Notes under the pieces: model-generated | The model's input: only the letters and a program-made list of their open reading frames with translations | Told to the model about the DNA's origin: nothing | Databases searched by the model: none | Program-made: the position numbers and the translations under genes | Assembly (NCBI GenBank): GCA_002189035.1 | Contig: CM007989.1 | Span: 5,363,001-5,427,000, forward strand | Length of the DNA stretch: 64,000 bases | Reading direction: 5' to 3' | DNA from: Utricularia gibba | Lineage: Eukaryota; Streptophyta; Magnoliopsida; Lamiales; Lentibulariaceae | Part shown: one piece after another, positions 47,995-58,714 of the stretch | Position numbering within the stretch: position 1 is the first letter of the stretch | How the letters are laid out: every line of letters starts with the position of its first letter

Positions 47995-49148
47995 GAACGA
48001 ACAATCTCTTCTCTTCTTCCAAAGATTTTGCATTTCCTGCGGATGCAATACACAACATCAAATTGATTTAGGATGACCTTTTTGCATTTGTTTTGTAAAA
48101 CATGGTTATCACTTCCATCTGGCTTTCTTTCATTTCGTCTACTGTTCTTGCGTCCTGAGTTCATTCTCACGGCCCATCATTAGTTGAGCTGTCCACTTCA
48201 CGGAAAGGACAACATGAACAACATGTTCTAATTTACTTCTCATTTTTTATTTTATTTTTTAAAATGATAATTAATAAAGATTTCATTCTCTTTCTTATTT
48301 TAAGAAGTAAAATGCATATATAACATCTTATATATGAAAAGAAAAATGTAAATTTAATGACAACATAAATGTCATTTTTGTTCAAATAATAAAATATATT
48401 TTTCAGATATTCATAAACGCCTTATGTGAATACCTAAAAATATACAGACTTTTTGAAAATACATTTTTAGATATCCATATGACGCGTTATAGATATTTAA
48501 AAAACATATTATTTTTTAAATATTTATTTCTTGTCACCCACAATGTTTAAAAAATATATAGCATTTTTAAACGTTGTGGGTATCTTAAAAATATATAATA
48601 TTTTAAAAATAAATTTCAAGACATACATATATAATTTTGGATTTCAAAAAAAAATTAAACAAATATTATATATCTTGTGATAGAGATTTGATGTTTTGAA
48701 TTGAGAAAATTATACTTATAAAGATAAATTTATCTATTATTTTATGGAGGAATTCAGAATAGAATGTAGGATGCTGATCTCATTTTAAAGGAGAGGGAAT
48801 GAATGAAAAAGTAGAAAGAAAACTTTAAAAGAGATAAAAATGAAATTTATTTCTTATTATGATGATAATAGCATTATTTATGATTGTAGAAATATAATTA
48901 ATTGAAAAAAAATCATGTAGAACATCACGCAATAAAAAAGTGCACCAGAGCCAAAAAGTCTCTTTCTTTGTAACTAGCAGATGGTTTGAGTGCATCGGCA
49001 CGCAACGCACGGTGGCGGTGACCCAGTACACAGCCACTTCTCTTGATTTGATGCAGCAACTGCGGCCGAAGATTGAGAATGAAATTGAGGTTTCAACGCA
49101 AGAATTAATAGGCTCAAGTCCTACACAAAATTGTCTTCAAGTGAAGCT
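47995..49148. other. Intergenic DNA between convergent pyruvate kinase and HD-Zip genes
   Basis: It is AT-rich. A hairpin of two 17-bp arms (CCCACAATGTTTAAAAA at 48537-48553 and its near-perfect complement at 48564-48580) stands in repeats of the phrase ATTTTTAGATATC/TTTAAAAATAT (about 48430-48620), perhaps a short MITE-like insertion. No gene is seen. Confidence 0.5.
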
Positions 49149-50532
49149 TCAGAACTGTCGGTTCCAGTCGTACCAGTGAAGGTTCGGGGCTTGATCCACT
49201 GCAAAGAAACTGCTACATGAATCTTCACCCAAAACGTTGTGTTCTTCAATCTTCATGACATGTGGATAGTAATAAGCTTTGTGGGCTTCTCCAAGGATGG
49301 TTTCTCCTTCGGAAATTTCGAAATTTGGGGTGATCTGAGGAGCGGATCTAGGACCCGTATTTGGGAAATGGCCGCTGGAGGAAGAAATCGCCGCCATAGT
49401 GTTGGAAATTAAACTCAGAAGCATATGGAGTATTGGATAAGATTAGGTAGTTATAGATAAGAAGTTACGTTTGTAGATTACTTAACTGTCTTATGTATAA
49501 ATCTGTAGGAACATCTATGAATGACGTGAAGCATTATTCCAAAAAATATTTGTTTTAGTTCTTGCACACATTCTGTCGAGCACCTTGTGTGCACAGCATC
49601 TCTCAAAACCTTAATCGCGAGTCTACAAGTGTTGTTTTTCCATCCTGCACAACAAGATACGTGTATTGAAGATCCTAGAATTACAACACATAGGACTGCT
49701 GCTGTTGTCCTCGTTCACGACTGCACTCGAATCACTCTCGGAATTTCCTCCCAGCTTCTCCTTCACGATCTCAATCTTCACTTCCCCTTGCGATTCTTTG
49801 GGATTCAGTGCAATTCCTACATGAATATTCGCATTAGTACCGGTGATCAGTGTCCCTTTCTTCTGAGTATCCTCCTTTTCTCTGTTGTCCTTCATCTGAG
49901 ATTTCAGATCTTCAATCTACACACCCCACCCAAGAAAGCAACTTTTCATCATTAAAAGGAATTCAAAGGGAATCCAGTGAGAAGTATTACGTACCTCTTT
50001 CAAAAACGTTTCATTTTCATGGTAGAGTTTCTCCAAGCTGTGCTTCAGAGAATCATGTTCAGCTTTGAGGATATTGTAGTCTCTTTCCAATTGCTTAGTT
50101 TTCCAGCGGGCGCGGCGGTTTTGGAACCAAACGGCTACTTGTCTGGGCTGCAATCCAAGTTCCTGAGCTAATTTCAACTTCCTCTAAGGCTGCAGTTTGT
50201 CGTCAGCCTCAAAGTTCTTCTCCAACGCTTTGACTTGATCCACGTTCAATCTCCTCTTCTTCTCCATAACTAGGCATGATTCTTCTGCATCTTCACCCAG
50301 CATCGCTTGAAAATCCCTCACGTAGATGGGATTATTTGCTTGGGACTGCCCATCTACAGAGTAAAAGAAAGATGTGAATTGCTAAACTAACACAGCGCAC
50401 TACAAATGGAAGAACAGCTTTCTTGATCAATAAACATGAAACTGGCGTTGTAAGAAGAAGTGCAGAATGGAATAGCATTTGCAAATTCGCACCTAAGCCA
50501 CCGAAAGCATTAGAAATGGCAAGTCCCTTCAT
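49149..50532 (-). pseudogene. HD-Zip class I homeodomain-leucine zipper gene (ATHB5/6/16-like), broken
   Basis: A nuclear transcription factor family that binds CAATNATTG as dimers. Exons on the - strand: 50532-50493 (MKGLAISNAFGGL), 50353-49995 and 49916-49149, with GT-AG borders in frame. The homeodomain starts MEKKRRLNVDQVKALEKNFE (about residues 43-99) and ends [16 protein letters not shown]. The zipper follows ([22 protein letters not shown]). The C-terminal block KIEEHNVLGEDSC...DQAPNLHWYDW is typical of the ATHB6/16 group. Two lesions: TAG at 50184-50186 (codon 70, where the family has Glu in EPERK) cuts the homeodomain, and a 289-bp solo LTR splits exon 3. Removing the LTR and one duplication keeps the frame, so the gene was whole at insertion apart from the stop. 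Length without insertion is about 290 codons, close to ATHB6. Confidence 0.9.
49400..49688. mobile_element. 289-bp solo LTR in exon 3 of the HD-Zip gene, CATAG duplication
   Basis: It starts TGTTGGAAATTAAAC and ends GAATTACAACA. CATAG flanks it exactly at 49395-49399 and 49689-49693. A TATA-like TGTATAAATC at about 49494 and the following ATGAATGACGTGAAGCATTATTCC resemble short Ty1/copia LTRs. It carries no genes. Confidence 0.92.
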
Positions 50533-51284
50533 GAGTTCCCGCACTCTTGTTTACATGTCTACTCAAAGGAAACGCGAAGTGTGTAATGAGTTCACCGAAA
50601 ACTTGAAAGATGAGGTTTTGTAGGAACCCATCCCTTATAGGAAAGAAGCACTGTTACCTATGCATTTGGATCAGTTCACAGATTTTACTCTTTTCGGGGC
50701 ACTCCATTCTTCTCCTTTTTGTAAATAACATAAAGAAAGGCGACAAAAAATCAAAATTCAGGAAAGTGGAGCGAGGGGAAAAAAAAGATCGAAATTTGAG
50801 ACACCCAATTCTAGTAGAGTCCTTGTTATAACTTTGAATATTCAACGATTGAAGGATAAATTTTGAAGAACAAAATGATTTAACGTTTCTAAAATTTCAG
50901 GAACAAGCTCCCCACTCCCTAAGCGTTTTATACCCACATTACACGTGCCTTGTACATGCTTCAGAAAAATCAAAGAAATACAATAACAAAAGTAATTTAT
51001 TTATCTTGAGCTTCATTCCCCTTCTTCTCCAAACAAGCAATTGACCTCAATACCTTTTGTCAGTGAACAGATTCATCTGTTTCGGTTTTTCAAACTTATC
51101 CATGTAATACACCAGCTCGGGCCCGTGGTAGAGTGGAGAGGAGGAGGGTGCAAGATGGCGTATGACAGCGTATGACATGGATAAACAGGTAATGGAGATA
51201 AGTGTGGGCTAAGGCATGGGTTGAGTGGTCACCAGGTTAGGCCCATCGAACTTAAGAGGAGCCCGTTAGGTTTAAGTAAGGGTA
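50533..51284. other. Upstream region of the HD-Zip gene
   Basis: No further coding signal is seen. It should contain the former promoter and 5' untranslated region of the HD-Zip gene. The right end, TAA at 51285-51287, is the left duplication of the next transposon. Confidence 0.5.
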
Positions 51285-51287
51285 TAA

Positions 51288-51311
51288 GTCCTCGTTTGTT
51301 AGGTGGATTTA
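51288..51311 (+). repeat. Left terminal inverted repeat of PIF copy 3
   Basis: 24 bp beginning GTCCTCGTTTGTTAGGTGG, preceded by TAA. It pairs with 58688-58711 with two mismatches. Confidence 0.88.
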
Positions 51312-51839
51312 GCCCTCTAAACCCTTAGGTAAAAAGTATTGTATGTGTTTCTTGAGGTGGTTTAGTAAAACATAAGGGTTTGTATTATCTTGAATTAAAC
51401 CTGCAGCTATTGGTTTCACAAAACTCGCGTGTGAGGTGGGTTTTGAGAAACCCATCTCACGCAAATACAACTTTGTCGATAATACCCTTCTACTCCATAA
51501 GCAAATTTGCAACAGTAAATCTGTGTATTTGTTCATCCTCTTCAACACAAATTTGTTGGGTTTTTGCAGGTACATGGTGAGTGAATTCGAATTCTGATAT
51601 TTCGACGAAAACCCATACTTCAATTTAAGCCAAGAGTTCTTATTTTTTGTTTCGCATATGATGGAGTCGGGTTATTTTTTTCCGAAAATTGCAGTAGGTT
51701 GTGCGTTGCTTATTGAGGCTGTTGCAATGGTTTCAAAGAAGATTATTTTGGCTGCCCTTGCTGCGGCACATTGCGTTGGTTAGCACCTATGTGTTATGCG
51801 AGTTATGATTGTTATAATGTTGCATTTCTGTTATACACC

Positions 51840-52936
51840 AACCGATAGGAGAATTCGGTTCTCATACCGAGAAAAGATACCGCGACAAATAGAGCATTTG
51901 ATTGCCTTGTTATCTGATTCAAGGTGTGCTTGTCTTGAAAACTTATGATTAAGTGCAGATGTCTTCAACAAGTTATGCTATATTCTTCGAAGTAATGGTA
52001 GACTAACCACTTCAAGGTATGTCGATGTTCCAGAGCAAGTTGTATTGTTTTTGGGTATTTTAGGTCATCACAGGAAAACAAGGTAACATAAATTTGAATT
52101 CATGCGAAGCAACTGGAGAGTGTCCAAATGTTTCAATGTGGTATTGTCGGTGGTGCTGTCATTGCACCAAAATTTACTTAAGACACCTATGCCAATTGAT
52201 GTTTCTGATCCCAATTCTAGCTTCAGATTTATTTGAGGTATGTAAGAAGATTTTTCATTGTAGTTGTGGATGTGCAACGTGTATTCTTCATGCTGTAACT
52301 TTCTGCTCTATTTTTCAGAATTGCTTGGGCGCATTGGATGGTTCATATTTTCAGGTGAAAGTCAAGAATCAAGATAAACCAAAGTGGAGGAATCGTGTCC
52401 ACTAATGTGCTAGGAGTGTATGATGATAAGCTCATGTTCATCTATTTGTTGTCCGGTTGGGAAGGATCCGCTGCTGATAGTAGGGTACTGCGAGATGCAG
52501 TTTGTCGATAAAGAGCATTCACTGTACGCAAAGGTAAGTGCTTACAATGTGTAGAAGTCCATAGTTATGAGTAACTTTCATGCATTCCATTTTTTTGTAG
52601 GGCATTATTACTTGTGTGATAATGGCTACACAAACGTAGAGGGATTTATAGCACCCTACAGGGGTGTTCGGGACCATCTAAAAGAGTGGGGTGCCGGGTC
52701 CAATGCTCCACAGAATGTGGCATGCTTCTGCGAGGAATGTTAATGAGAGGGCATGGGGTCTAACTAAAATGAGGTGGGGTATTTCAGGAAGTTATAGTTT
52801 TTATCCTATTAAAACACAAACTCGTATCATACTCGCATGTGCCCTGCTTCACAATTTTATTCGGCGAGAAATGCCAACTGATCCATGGGAAGAAGTCATT
52901 CCGAGAGTACTGCAATCCGAATTCACAGGACTATGA
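51840..52936 (+). pseudogene. HARBI1-like DDE transposase of PIF copy 3
   Basis: The coding pattern begins near 51870 (REKIPRQIEHLIALL), has a TGA in ENL*LSADVFNKL at about 51948, and runs through SRYVDVPEQVVLFLGILGHH (about 52010-52070) to the first catalytic Asp in CLGALDGSYFQVKV (52324-52362). After a one-base frame change comes NVLGVYDDKLMFIYLL, then the second Asp in GSAADSRVLRDAV (about 52470-52500). An intron-like gap precedes GHYYLCDNGYTNVEGFIAPY (about 52600-52660). A frameshift near 52700 leads to HASARNVNERAWGLTKMRWG with the catalytic Glu and ACALLHNFIRREM. All three catalytic residues survive, but the frame does not. Confidence 0.88.
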
Positions 52937-53259
52937 AGATGATGAACATATTTCCTCCATAGGAAACTCAGAGGAGTGGACATAGTGGCGGATTCAATGG
53001 CTAAGATAATGTTTGCGCAATGGAGAGAGACCATATGAAGAAGGGTATAAGGTGTGCTAATGAATGCTGATATTTTATTGGTTTGGCTTAAAGACATTTT
53101 ATTTTATTTTCCAATAGTTGATAAGCATTGCGTTGTGTTGTATTCATATTGTGCAAACACATCAGTTATTCCAAACATGATTTGCTTCTTACATTGGGTT
53201 ATTTCCCACAGTGAATTGCCTTATTTATGTTGGACTGTTGTCACAACAATGTGATACAG

Positions 53260-54240
53260 TCACTGGAAACCAGAATTTGCAGTGCCTGGAAAGATATGAT
53301 AACATAAAGGATGCTTTAGGTGTACACACACTGTTCACTCATACGTATAGGTGCAACTATTGCATGCTCTACACTATCTCCATGTACATTGGAAGAATTG
53401 CATTCTAGGCACTGTGAATTCCTGTTCTTGGTGCCTGGATGAAATGTGTTCCTAGCACTGCAATACGCCGCTATCGGTGCCTGGAAGACCAGTGTACAAG
53501 GCACCGCAAAATTTTGGTCTCGGTGTCTACAAGACACCCTTCTAGGCACTGCAAAAGGCTGCTCTCAGTGTCTGGGATACATGCATCCCAGGCACTGCAG
53601 AATGCCACTCTCGATGTCTGGAAGACACGATTTTAATATTTTTATTAGCATTCGATCCTTAGGTATGATTCGGATCGAGCGTATATTTTTAACTTTAATA
53701 TTTTTATTAGCGTTCGATCCTTAGGTATAATTTGGATCGAGTGCATATTCATTTATTTTAAATTTTAATTAGCGTTTGACCCTTAGGAGCAATTTAGATC
53801 GTGTATACATAACAACCCACACGGGTGTGCTTTATGCATAAACCACGCCCGTGTGCATACGCAGTAGCATGACAAGGCCACACGGCCATAGTTTATGTAC
53901 AACCCACGCCCATGTGCCCTTGTCATGTATACACGATCCAAATTGCTCTTAAGGGTCGAGCAGTAATATAAATTTAAAATAAATAAAATATCCACTCGAT
54001 TCGAATCATACCTAAGGATCGAATGCTAATAAAAATATTAAAATTAAAAATATATACTCAATCTGAATCATACCTAAGGATCGAATGCTAATAAAAATAT
54101 TAAAATAACATGTCTTCCAGACACCGAGAGCGGCATTCTGCAGTGCCTGGGACGCATGTTTCTCAGACATTGAGAGCAGCCTTTTGCAGTGCCTAGAAGA
54201 GGTGTCTTGTAGACACCGAGACCAAAAATTTGCAATACCT
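53260..54240. repeat. Large foldback: inverted repeat with ~310-bp arms
   Basis: The left arm (about 53499-53810) and right arm (about 53924-54240) are imperfect reverse complements around a ~110-bp loop that itself contains a short inverted repeat (CATGACAAGG near 53859, complement near 53918). The outer part of each arm is built from short modules of the type AGGCACTGCAAAA and CTCGGTGTCTGG. The inner part is three diverged ~65-bp direct repeats with ATTAGCATTCGATCCTTAGG. Fragments of the same modules extend left to 53260 and recur at about 54460-54560. Transcribed from either strand it would form a long hairpin. Confidence 0.85.
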
Positions 54241-55210
54241 GGTATACACCGAGACCAAAATTTAAGATTATAAATTATAGAATGTTTACTTTATGGGTTT
54301 AAATTAGTTTGAGATTACATAAGATTTTTTTAATCTTATATATATGAATTTATTTAAAATCATCTACTTTTTTACATTAATTAAGATCGATTTTAATTTT
54401 ATTAACTAAATAATACCTAATTAATTAATATATATCATATTTATTTAAATTCAAGTAAAAGGCTGCTCTTAGGGTTTGGGAGACATGCGTTCTAGGTATT
54501 GCAGAATGCCGCTCTCGATGTCTAGAAGACACGCTGTAGACACTGCAACCTTTGCTCGCGGTGCCTAAAGCAATCACGGGTCTTAATGAATATCAGGCCT
54601 CGTGTACCTAGGCCTCTTAACAAACCCTCTGGCCCAATCCTACCCTTCACCACGCACCTAATCGCCACACACTGCAAAGCACGGCACACCGTCCCCACCC
54701 TAACCGCATGGTCCCTCCCCCATTTGCTTCCATCTGATCTGTCTATCTCAAGAAATGCTTACTTCCAAGAAACTCCAAGTTTGGTTTGCAATCCCAAAGA
54801 TGTACAATCTTTGGGACAAGGCAAGCAATGAGACAATTGACGGTGTGGTTCCACCCAGGGTGGGAGTGACCGGATTTTCGGTGTGGACTTCGTTTGCCAC
54901 AACCACCATTCATATGCGAGTTGCTGGCATGTTTGGAGGTCCCATTGTCCCACCTGACACCCTGCTCAATCACTCATGTGTTGGCCTTTTTGAGTGTGCA
55001 TAGAGGAACAAATTACTCTGGCCCTACCTGTTTTTTTTTTGCCGTAAGTGTGTGTATTCAAAATTGGAAAACTAATCATTTCTTGCTGAAGGGTAAGCCA
55101 AGTATTGCACTTGTGAATTCTATTCAGAGTGGATATGATGCATGGTGGATAAGCTTCATTTGGGTGTGTCCACCGGAAGACCTCTGAATTCCAACTACTC
55201 TCGGCTCCAT
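54241..55210. other. Unassigned core DNA of PIF copy 3
   Basis: The first 200 bp are AT-rich, followed by a short block of the palindromic modules (54460-54560). From about 54590 composition is more balanced, and open stretches exist on both strands (for example 54755-55003 +), which I do not recognise. They could be further exons of the captured gene that follows, or chance. Confidence 0.4.
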
Positions 55211-55928
55211 CAAGAAAATTGGAAAGGCAAAGGGTAATGTGTGATGTAGTATGGTTGCATGGCTAGTGTACTGTGATTTATGATATTCAATTATCCATGT
55301 TGTAGGATTTGATAAACTATCGAAGCAGGGGGTGGATGCCTTGTTGACTATGTTTAGTGAAAAAAGTAAGGCGTTGAGTGACATAGTATCCCCTGTGGTG
55401 GACGCTGCCAGTACTCGCCAATTCTGGTGTGGTCAAGGAAGAGTGATACGCGAGCGACCAAAGCCTGACGACGTGATCATTGAGGAAGAGATGTCACTAG
55501 CATTTGCATCTGATCGACAGCGGGATGTAGGGAGCAATGTGGAGGAAGACAACCCGCAACCAACTGCTAGTGTGGATGCGGACCCAATTCTAGAAGAGAA
55601 TGCCCAACTACATGCAAGGCTAGATTGGTATGAAAGTAGGTGGGCATACACTGGCCCAAGTTCATCGCCCAAGCAACAAGTGCGCAAGCTCCTTGTGTTA
55701 GACGTCAACGGAGTGCTACCAGACATTGTCTTCAAAACCAAGTACCAAAGGTTGCATCAGAAACCAGACGCTGTGATATATGGGTGAAATAGTAAGACAC
55801 CGTAACATTGTCTCATGGCTGTGTCATGTTCAACCAATCCATTTTTTCTTGGTTTGGCAGTCTTCTCAGGCCCTTTGCTCGTGAGTTTCGTGAAGCATGC
55901 ATGAATTGGATAGCCTCTGTTAGATGCT
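55211..55928 (+). pseudogene. Captured fragment of a HAD-type (FCP1/SCP-like) phosphatase gene
   Basis: An open exon from about 55304 (after a CATGTTGTAG acceptor) to 55786 ends in KLLVLDVNGVLPDIVF, the N-terminal catalytic block of plant FCP1-like phosphatases (usually LDVNGLL in this plant group). A GT-AG intron (about 55786-55860) joins in frame to LLRPFAREFREACMNWIASV, the block that follows in these proteins, and then a stop at about 55928. The acidic and low-complexity stretch before the catalytic block (ILEENAQLHARLDW) is not diagnostic. The remaining two thirds of the HAD domain are missing, so this is a partial host gene inside the transposon. Strand and introns are kept, which points to DNA-level capture. 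Confidence 0.65.
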
Positions 55929-55929
55929 A

Positions 55930-56126
55930 ATCACCCACTGTGGGATTATTACAAAGTTCTTGCTTGAACATTCATAGCATGTAACAGTGGTTTGAATTCC
56001 ATAACATCATGATGTTACTCACTCTACTTTAATCATGGATTTGTCAATATACACTTCATAAATTAAAATAAGTAAATATATGTTCTCAAATATTCTTATA
56101 TGCATATTTATTTAAAATAATACCTT
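55930..56126. other. AT-rich spacer inside PIF copy 3
   Basis: About 200 bp between the phosphatase fragment and the second foldback. No feature is seen. Confidence 0.5.
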
Positions 56127-56456
56127 GATTTAATATTTTTATTAGCATTCAATCGTTAGGTATGACTCAGATCGAACATATCATTTTAATTTTAATATTT
56201 TTATTAGCATTCGATCTTTAGGTATACTTTGGATCGAGTGCATATTCATTTATTTTAAATCTTAATTAGTGTTCAACCCTTAGGAGCAATTCAGATCGTG
56301 TGCCCTTTTTAGGTATACACGATCCAAATTGCTCCTAAGGGTTGAGCGTTAATATTTATTTAAAATAAATAAATATCCACTCGACTCGAATCACATCTAA
56401 AGATCGAATGATAATAAAAATATATGCTAGATCCGAATCATACCTAGGGATCGAAC
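56127..56456. repeat. Second foldback, related to the first
   Basis: The left arm (about 56127-56306) and right arm (about 56318-56456) are imperfect reverse complements around about 10 bp. The arms are the same ~65-bp modules (ATTAGCATTCGATCTTTAGG) as the inner part of the foldback at 53.5-54.2 kb, without the GGCACCGC modules. Confidence 0.82.
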
Positions 56457-56466
56457 GCAACACACA

Positions 56467-56870
56467 TGCACTCAGTCAGCGCATTGATGCCAGGCACCGC
56501 AAGCGCATATTTGCGGTGCCTGGAAAGATAGGATGCATGCCTTCGAAGGGCAATCCAGTGAAGTCAATACTTCACACCTAACAAGCGGGAGGTCGGGCTG
56601 AGTGCCACACATGCAGTTTATTGGCGCATCGATGCTAGGCACCGCAAGCACATATTTGCGGTATCGGGAAAGATAGGATGCATGCCTTCGAAGGGTAATC
56701 CAGTGCAGTCAATACTTCACACCTACCAAGCGGGAGGTCGGGCTGAGTGCCACACACATGCACTCAGTTGGCACATCGATGCCAGGCACCGCAAGCGCAT
56801 ATTTGCGGTGCTTGGAAAGATTGGATGCATGGTAGGCACTACAACTTTTATTTGCGGTGCCTAGAAAGGG
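56467..56870. repeat. ~146-bp tandem repeat, about 2.7 copies, each with a 13-bp-stem palindrome
   Basis: The phrase GATGCCAGGCACCGCAAGCG starts at about 56486, 56631 (diverged) and 56778, giving periods of 145 and 147 bp. Each unit contains CCAGGCACCGCAA followed by about 8 bp and then TTGCGGTGCCTGG, a hairpin with a 13-bp stem. A shorter relative (GTAGGCACTACAACTTTTATTTGCGGTGCC) closes the array at about 56830-56870. Confidence 0.85.
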
Positions 56871-57074
56871 ACGAGTCCTGCTGTTCTGCTTTCTATAGGT
56901 TACAGGGCTCGATAAATATATTTGGTTACACAAAGTGAAATCAGATATCAGCTACTCATGGCAAACATGTAAAGCATAATATTGTCACTCAAAGCAAAAT
57001 GATCGTCATGATACATGGATATCATAAGTGGATATAATCAAAACAACAAAGGAAAAACGGAGGTGTAACGAACA

Positions 57075-58183
57075 TCATAGACCTCTCACAATCCCATCCA
57101 CCATAACCTCATGTTCTACACTATTGCTATCCAGAAAAAGCTGTAGCTTTATGGGGTTACTCAAGATGACTTCATTCACTCGTAGATGTTGCATTGTAGT
57201 TAGTTGCAATGGCATCCCTCTGATGATGTCTGCAGCAGCATTTCGACGTTCCTGTAGGTCATTGTTTTCAGCAGTAAGAAATTCTCCCAATTGTGTGATG
57301 GCATCATTTGTTCGCTTACTCATTTCTTTCAACTCCTCCACCCAGGTATCAAGTTCTCGACCTTGCCTCCTCTTCTTCTTCCTAGGTTCATCACCACTGG
57401 TCGGTATAGTGTGATTACTTGTGCGGCCTCCAGGAGTCTCTCCTGATGAGGGATACTCTTCATATGTAGAGGATGCATCATGTGATCGTTGGTCACCATT
57501 TTTTTCCGAGTCAACCTCCACTTCAGGATACTCAAGAAGATGCATTGGTTGTTCAAAACCAGCCATAGAGTCATCAGCCTGCTATGTTGCATCAGCAGCA
57601 TCAGGGACACATTTTGCAAATTCTCCAGTGGCTCTATCTTTGCCAGAGATGATGCACCAATTTGGATAGTAAGGCCAACGCTTAAACCGCAACAAATTGT
57701 ACACCTTCTCATTGTGCTGCACATGTAATCCATAAATGTACATTAATAATCTCACAGGAACTACCTACTACATATACATTAGAACAACAATACCTGTTTG
57801 AACTCCACTCACAAATCCTCACTAGCATCTACCATGTTTGTTGAGTTATCATACCCGGTACCTTACTTGTTGAGAAAGTCAAATAAGGCATTGTAATCTT
57901 TTTTCTAGTTATGAATCTTTGATTGCATGTGGCGAGTGCCTCTGATATCTAAGTCGGGACACAATTTGAGGAATGCTTCCTCTAGTGCTTGAAGGTAATT
58001 ACCTTCGAATCCATTCTCTGCTTTCCACCCACCTTGAATGATATCCTTTAGAGCATGAATCAGAAAGCGCTCTTCATCAGGTTTCCACTGTCTTTTGGTC
58101 TTAATGTTATCACCACTTCTCCCATGTTTTGTTGTAGGCACGTTTGCTCCAACCATTTCTGCAACCAACACATAAGTGCGCAA
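57075..58183 (-). pseudogene. ORF1 (Myb/SANT-like) of PIF copy 3
   Basis: On the - strand from 58183: NIKTKRQWKPDEERFLIHAL and GFEGNYLQALEEAFLKL form the Myb/SANT-like domain, continuing after a TAG (about 57911) as KKDYNALFDFLNK with more stops to about 57800. After an intron-like gap, WCIISGKDRATGEFA (about 57640) and the C-terminal part at 57566-57075 follow (SYEEYPS-type Ser-rich, then RKKKRRQGRELDTWVEEL). This is the protein that accompanies PIF transposases and binds DNA ends. At least four nonsense codons make it dead. Confidence 0.85.
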
Positions 58184-58687
58184 CCCATGACAAAACCACG
58201 ACGCACGTGTAGCTCAATATGGCATAGGAAGTATAACAACATTATATGGCTTTCAGGGGCACAATTCACATCCATATTACTCAAAAAACATCACGCACAC
58301 TAACACCGAGTCGCTCAATCCACATGGTTAAGGTCATTCAACCGGCAAAGGAAATAAATGCCTCAAATTCGGGAAAAAATACCTGGTGCATCACCCAATA
58401 CCCAATTTTTCGGTAGATCAAAGATTGAGGGTTTCGAATTCCCCAATCTGAGTCTCACGTTTCTACATGTGGGGTCAAAATAGGATAATAAGATATTATA
58501 TTATACATAAAGGGTATATTAAAGAATTCATATTTTCTAGTATTGAGAACCTATACATAAACCCTTCTAACAAACATACAAAATTGATAATACCATATTA
58601 TTGAACCCTATCTACTAAACACATACTTCATTCTAAACCATTATTTATGGGATGCAATAAACTAAAATAATCTAAACCCTTTTAATT

Positions 58688-58711
58688 TAAACCCACCTAA
58701 CAAACGAGGTC
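58688..58711 (-). repeat. Right terminal inverted repeat of PIF copy 3
   Basis: On the - strand it starts GACCTCGTTTGTTAGGTGG, pairs with 51288-51311, and is followed by TAA. Confidence 0.88.
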
Positions 58712-58714
58712 TAA

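Larger units (their letters stand above)
51288..58711. mobile_element. PIF/Harbinger transposon copy 3, with both ends and TAA duplication
   Basis: The left end GTCCTCGTTTGTTAGGTGG at 51288 and the right end, reverse complement GACCTCGTTTGTTAGGTGG at 58711, agree at 22 of 24 positions. TAA flanks both sides (51285-51287 and 58712-58714), the 3-bp duplication expected for PIF/Harbinger. At 7,424 bp it is long for the group. The transposase gene (+ strand, left) and the Myb-like ORF1 (- strand, right) point towards each other. The 4 kb between them hold foldbacks, tandem repeats and host-gene exons. Both genes have stops or frameshifts, so it is not autonomous now. Confidence 0.88.

Noticed and set aside
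51130-51280. Purine-rich sequence upstream of PIF copy 3 was considered as a tRNA or snoRNA gene.
   Set aside because: No cloverleaf, A/B box or C/D box arrangement could be made out.
56467-56870. Three regularly spaced palindromic units were considered as a CRISPR array.
   Set aside because: The units repeat over their whole ~146 bp, not as short repeats with unique spacers, and they lie inside a plant transposon.
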